This document shows, one piece after another, positions 6,777 to 8,807 of a stretch of 8,807 nt of DNA. Position numbers and translations under genes: made by a program. Below the pieces are notes generated by a model, which ran no database searches, was not told the DNA's origin, and was given only the letters and a program-made list of their open reading frames with translations. The DNA comes from Prolixibacteraceae bacterium (GTDB lineage Bacteria > Bacteroidota > Bacteroidia > Bacteroidales > Prolixibacteraceae), in NCBI GenBank assembly GCA_027858145.1, contig JAQIDF010000500.1, positions 1 to 8,807 on the forward strand. The letters run 5' to 3'. Position 1 is the first letter of the stretch. The number at the start of each line of letters is the position of its first letter.

Positions 6777-7207
6777 ATTTGATTTTTTGAAAGTGGTTCA
6801 ACCACATAAGTAAATTTCTTTTTTATCTGCTTCCGATAATAATAAAGCAACAAATAATATGGCACTAAGGACGCCATTGAAATAATACCTACAAGGCCTT
6901 CTTTATCGGTTAGGCTGGTTAGTATTATCATAACAATAAGTAATATTAAAAAAGGCAACACATATCCCAGGAATAAGGCATTCATTCCCTGTGAAGATTT
7001 AAGTCGTATATTTACATGTTGACCTACTTTAAAATCAACAGGGTTACAATCAATATCCAGATCTTTATCAGATTGTTCAGACATTGAACATGCTCCTTTT
7101 ATTTCACAGCTGGCACATCCCGATTGCACAACAATTCCGACTGTAATACCATCTTCACCCACAGACTTAACTATGCCTGAATGTGTAACTTCGTTTTTAG
7201 CGCTCAT
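6773..7207 (-). CDS. RseC/MucC-family (SoxR-reducing-type) membrane protein heading the Rnf operon
   Basis: A 144-residue protein of the RseC/MucC family. The N-terminal soluble part carries CASCEIKGAC with Cys31, Cys34 and Cys40, plus Cys54, the usual cysteine set of the family and a probable metal or redox site. Two membrane helices follow (about 76-98 and 105-123), with a basic segment RKQIKKK after the second. In E. coli, RseC affects sigma-E signalling and, together with the Rsx (Rnf) complex, the reduction of SoxR. Here it is the first gene of the Rnf operon and overlaps rnfB by four bases, so a role in Rnf assembly, regulation or electron delivery is likely; I infer this from context. 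No Shine-Dalgarno is evident; the predicted leader is only about 15 bases. The symbol rseC would fit by homology, but the function in this phylum is unproven. Confidence 0.88.
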   Translation of the reverse strand: MSAKNEVTHSGIVKSVGEDGITVGIVVQSGCASCEIKGACSMSEQSDKDLDIDCNPVDFKVGQHVNIRLKSSQGMNALFLGYVLPFLILLIVMIILTSLTDKEGLVGIISMASLVPYYLLLYYYRKQIKKKFTYVVEPLSKNQI

Positions 7208-7223
7208 ATCTAAGTGTAATCGA

Positions 7224-7248
7224 TTGCAAAACTATAGGTATTTTGCAA
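7224..7248. promoter_or_regulatory. inverted repeat overlapping the Rnf operon promoter, candidate operator
   Basis: TTGCAAAA at 7224-7231 and TTTTGCAA at 7241-7248 form a perfect 8+8 bp dyad with a 9-base spacer. Each arm contains the self-complementary hexamer TTGCAA, so the site can also be read as two TTGCAA half-sites with centres 19 bp apart, close to two helix turns. It covers the predicted -7 element, which would suit a repressor. The regulator is unknown. Confidence 0.4.
7227..7234 (-). promoter_or_regulatory. candidate -7 element of the rseC-rnfBCDGEA promoter
   Basis: Read on the minus strand this is TAGTTTTG, an exact match to TAnnTTTG. The start of transcription would be near 7222, about 15 bases before the RseC-family start codon. 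The upstream -33 box is weak: TTCTG about 18 bases away instead of TTTG. No other TAnnTTTG match on this strand occurs in the gap up to the M48 gene. Confidence 0.45.
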
Positions 7249-7391
7249 AGAACAGAATGATATTTGTAATATTTTTAAATACATCGAGTAATTTAGATAT
7301 ATTCTCTAGAATTTAAATTTTACAACTACCATATTTTCAGATTAGAAGCACATGTCACCCCACTTAAGGCAAAATAGCAATCATTTTGAAC

Positions 7392-7414
7392 TGAATATTC
7401 TATCAAAATATTCA
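7392..7414 (-). terminator. weak AT-rich hairpin after the M48 peptidase gene
   Basis: TGAATATT and AATATTCA form an 8-bp stem with a 7-base loop, starting six bases after the M48 stop codon. The stem has a single G-C pair and no clear U-run follows on the minus strand, so it would be a poor intrinsic terminator. Its position is the main reason to list it. Confidence 0.2.
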
Positions 7415-7420
7415 AAACGT

Positions 7421-8668
7421 TTAACTCTTACTTTTATTTAAGTGCGTTAAACGCTGAAGAAGTGTTGGATGTGAAAAATGAAAGAATACATACAAAGGAT
7501 GTGGAGTGAGATTACTCAGGCTTTTAACCGAAAGCTTTTTTAAAGCCTCCCCCAACTCACTTGCAAAACCAAACTGCGCTGCATAACTATCGGCCTGGTA
7601 TTCATTTTTGCGTGAAATAACATTCATCCCAATTCCCATAATAAAGGACAACGGACTGTATAAAATACCAAAAGCAATTAAGCCGATGTGGAATTTAGCT
7701 TGCTCAACCCCCAGGGCCTGTGACAAGTATGGCGAAGATACCAATAATGAAAAAATATAAAGCATAATACCGGTTTGTACAATACCGAGCAACAATCCTG
7801 TAAGCGTATGCTTCTTTTTATAATGACCGATTTCATGAGCCAAAACGGCTACAATCTCATTGGTATACAAATCTTCAATTAGTGTATCAAACAAAACAAT
7901 GCGTTTTTTGGGTCCCAGGCCTGTAAAATATGCATTTGCTTTTGTTGAACGTTTTGAGCCATCAATCACATAAATATTTTTAAGCCTGAAGTCAGCCTTT
8001 TCTGCAAACCTGAATATCGCATCTTTAAGTTCACCCTCCTCCAGTGGTTTTTGCTTGTTAAACAGTGGCACAATGAGTTCGGAATAAAACATCGACATAA
8101 ATACCGAAATCAGGGTTACTGCGCCCCAGGCTACAAGCCAAAAGTAACCTTCGGTGCTATTCCAAATCCACATAATCAGTGCCAGTATACCACCGCCAAG
8201 AATAGCCCCCAGCAACCAACCTTTTATTTTATCGGATATAAATATTTTAGGCGTTGACTTGTTAAACCCAAACTTTTCTTCAATAACAAACGTATCGTAT
8301 ATTTCGAATGGAATGGTTAGTACATCAGAAGCAATGCCAATAATGGCAAAAAACAACAAAGCAACCAAAATGTAATTTGAAACCATTGACAAAGCAAAAC
8401 CATCAACTATAGCAAAACCATCAAAAAGAAGCATTGCCAATATTAAGATAAACGAAAAGGCAGATGTTATCATTCCAAATCTCCGGTTTGCCTTTTTGTA
8501 GGCCTGCGATCTGGCATATTCTTTTTCGTTGTAGATTCCCTTTAACTCTTCGGGCAGTTTATCACTCCAACGGGTTGTATTCAAGTAATCGAGCCATTGT
8601 TCAAAAATAAAATCAAATACAATGATGATTATAATAACGTAAAATATTGTTTGTGCCATAAAAACCAT
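7421..8668 (-). CDS. M48 family (Ste24/CAAX protease-type) membrane zinc metallopeptidase
   Basis: A 415-residue intramembrane-associated zinc protease of the Ste24/CAAX prenyl protease 1 group. It has an N-terminal M48_N region with several membrane helices (about 5-23, 68-84, 93-112, 151-169, 176-194) followed by the peptidase domain. The zinc site is HEIGH (278-282) with third ligand Glu356 in RKNEYQAD. Other family signatures are SKRSTKANAYFTGLG (238-252), KRIVLFDTLIEDL (255-267) and SHPTLLQRL (399-407). Bacteria lack the prenylated yeast substrate, so the likely role is membrane or envelope protein quality control; this is inference. Two in-frame ATGs compete: 8668, giving MVFMAQTIF, and 8659, giving MAQTIF, which fits the family N-terminus slightly better. 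Neither has a good ribosome site. The gene follows an unidentified partial gene by 41 bases and may share its transcript. Confidence 0.92.
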   Translation of the reverse strand: MVFMAQTIFYVIIIIIVFDFIFEQWLDYLNTTRWSDKLPEELKGIYNEKEYARSQAYKKANRRFGMITSAFSFILILAMLLFDGFAIVDGFALSMVSNYILVALLFFAIIGIASDVLTIPFEIYDTFVIEEKFGFNKSTPKIFISDKIKGWLLGAILGGGILALIMWIWNSTEGYFWLVAWGAVTLISVFMSMFYSELIVPLFNKQKPLEEGELKDAIFRFAEKADFRLKNIYVIDGSKRSTKANAYFTGLGPKKRIVLFDTLIEDLYTNEIVAVLAHEIGHYKKKHTLTGLLLGIVQTGIMLYIFSLLVSSPYLSQALGVEQAKFHIGLIAFGILYSPLSFIMGIGMNVISRKNEYQADSYAAQFGFASELGEALKKLSVKSLSNLTPHPLYVFFHFSHPTLLQRLTHLNKSKS

Positions 8669-8709
8669 ACTTTAAGTTTAAAACTTCAACTAATGAAATA
8701 TCTTTCGAC

Positions 8710-8807
8710 CTATGCTTTGTTGTTCCGGTCGTAGATAAGGTCGCCCGGACGTTGTTTGAATATTTTATTTATGATAAGACTAAACACATAGTAATTCACA
8801 ATTGCCA
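8710..8807 (-). CDS. 3' end of an unidentified gene cut by the window edge
   Basis: One minus-strand frame is open from the window edge to a TAG at 8710-8712 and encodes 31 residues. It begins with a hydrophobic, aromatic stretch (VNYYVFSLIINKIF) and ends with the polar tail KQRPGDLIYDRNNKA. The codons CGT CCG GGC GAC CTT ATC TAC GAC CGG are richer in G and C than the surrounding spacer, as expected of coding DNA here. The other two minus-strand frames stop within the first 30 bases. The pattern suits the last membrane segment and cytoplasmic tail of a membrane protein, but I do not recognise the family. It lies 41 bases upstream of the M48 start on the same strand, so the two may be co-transcribed. 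Confidence 0.6.
   Translation of the reverse strand, partial: AIVNYYVFSLIINKIFKQRPGDLIYDRNNKA

Larger units (their letters stand above)
7208..7420. other. non-coding gap between the M48 gene and the Rnf operon
   Basis: This AT-rich stretch of 213 bases has no ORF I would support. It holds an AT-rich hairpin after the M48 stop and the Rnf operon promoter with its inverted repeat, listed separately. The middle part, about 7250-7390, shows nothing recognisable. Confidence 0.5.

Noticed and set aside
7352..7441. 29-codon plus-strand ORF (starting MSPHLRQNSN) running into the M48 3' end
   Set aside because: It is short, overlaps a real gene end, and has no promoter or ribosome site.
1..8807. CRISPR array, tRNA, rRNA, insertion sequence or prophage
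   Set aside because: I saw no regularly spaced repeats, no cloverleaf-like segments, no transposase or integrase gene and no flanking terminal repeats.

Overview
The window looks like a chromosomal segment of a Bacteroidetes bacterium, probably from the Bacteroidales/Marinilabiliales side. The reasons are: TAnnTTTG-type promoter elements with short leaders, mostly weak or absent Shine-Dalgarno sequences, moderately AT-rich DNA, and the gene order rseC-rnfB-rnfC-rnfD-rnfG-rnfE-rnfA, which from memory is the order usual in Bacteroidetes. The taxonomic placement is inference.

Layout from left to right. Positions 1-368 hold no gene but carry a perfect 18-bp palindrome next to a short direct repeat, and a promoter candidate just before the first gene. 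On the plus strand, 369-1532 encodes a probable lipoprotein of the seven-bladed propeller lactonase (6-phosphogluconolactonase-like) family. A convergent gap follows (1533-1655) with no convincing terminator. From 7207 down to 1656, all on the minus strand, lies a complete, tightly packed Rnf operon. It is headed by an RseC/MucC-type membrane protein, followed by RnfB, C, D, G, E and A. A 213-bp non-coding gap (7208-7420) carries a TAnnTTTG element that overlaps an 8+8 bp inverted repeat, so this is the likely operon promoter and control region. Upstream, still on the minus strand, are an M48 (Ste24/CAAX protease-type) membrane metallopeptidase (7421-8668) and the last 31 codons of an unidentified gene cut by the window edge.

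How the genes work together. Rnf is a membrane ferredoxin:NAD+ oxidoreductase that couples electron flow to Na+ or H+ translocation. RnfB takes electrons from ferredoxin. RnfC carries the NAD(H)/FMN-binding fold and two 4Fe-4S clusters. RnfD and RnfG carry covalently bound FMN. RnfA and RnfE are paired membrane subunits with a conserved cysteine each in two half-repeats. All six subunits look intact and all expected cofactor residues are present. The ApbE flavin transferase needed to attach FMN is not in the window. The lactonase and the M48 protease are not obviously linked to Rnf.

Most of the window is well-known biology and I see no new multi-gene system. The points most worth checking are a second, near-perfect flavinylation consensus (D-S-N-S-G-A-T) in the low-complexity tail of RnfG, the TTGCAAAA dyad over the operon promoter, the palindrome at the left edge, and the eroded N-terminal half of the lactonase.
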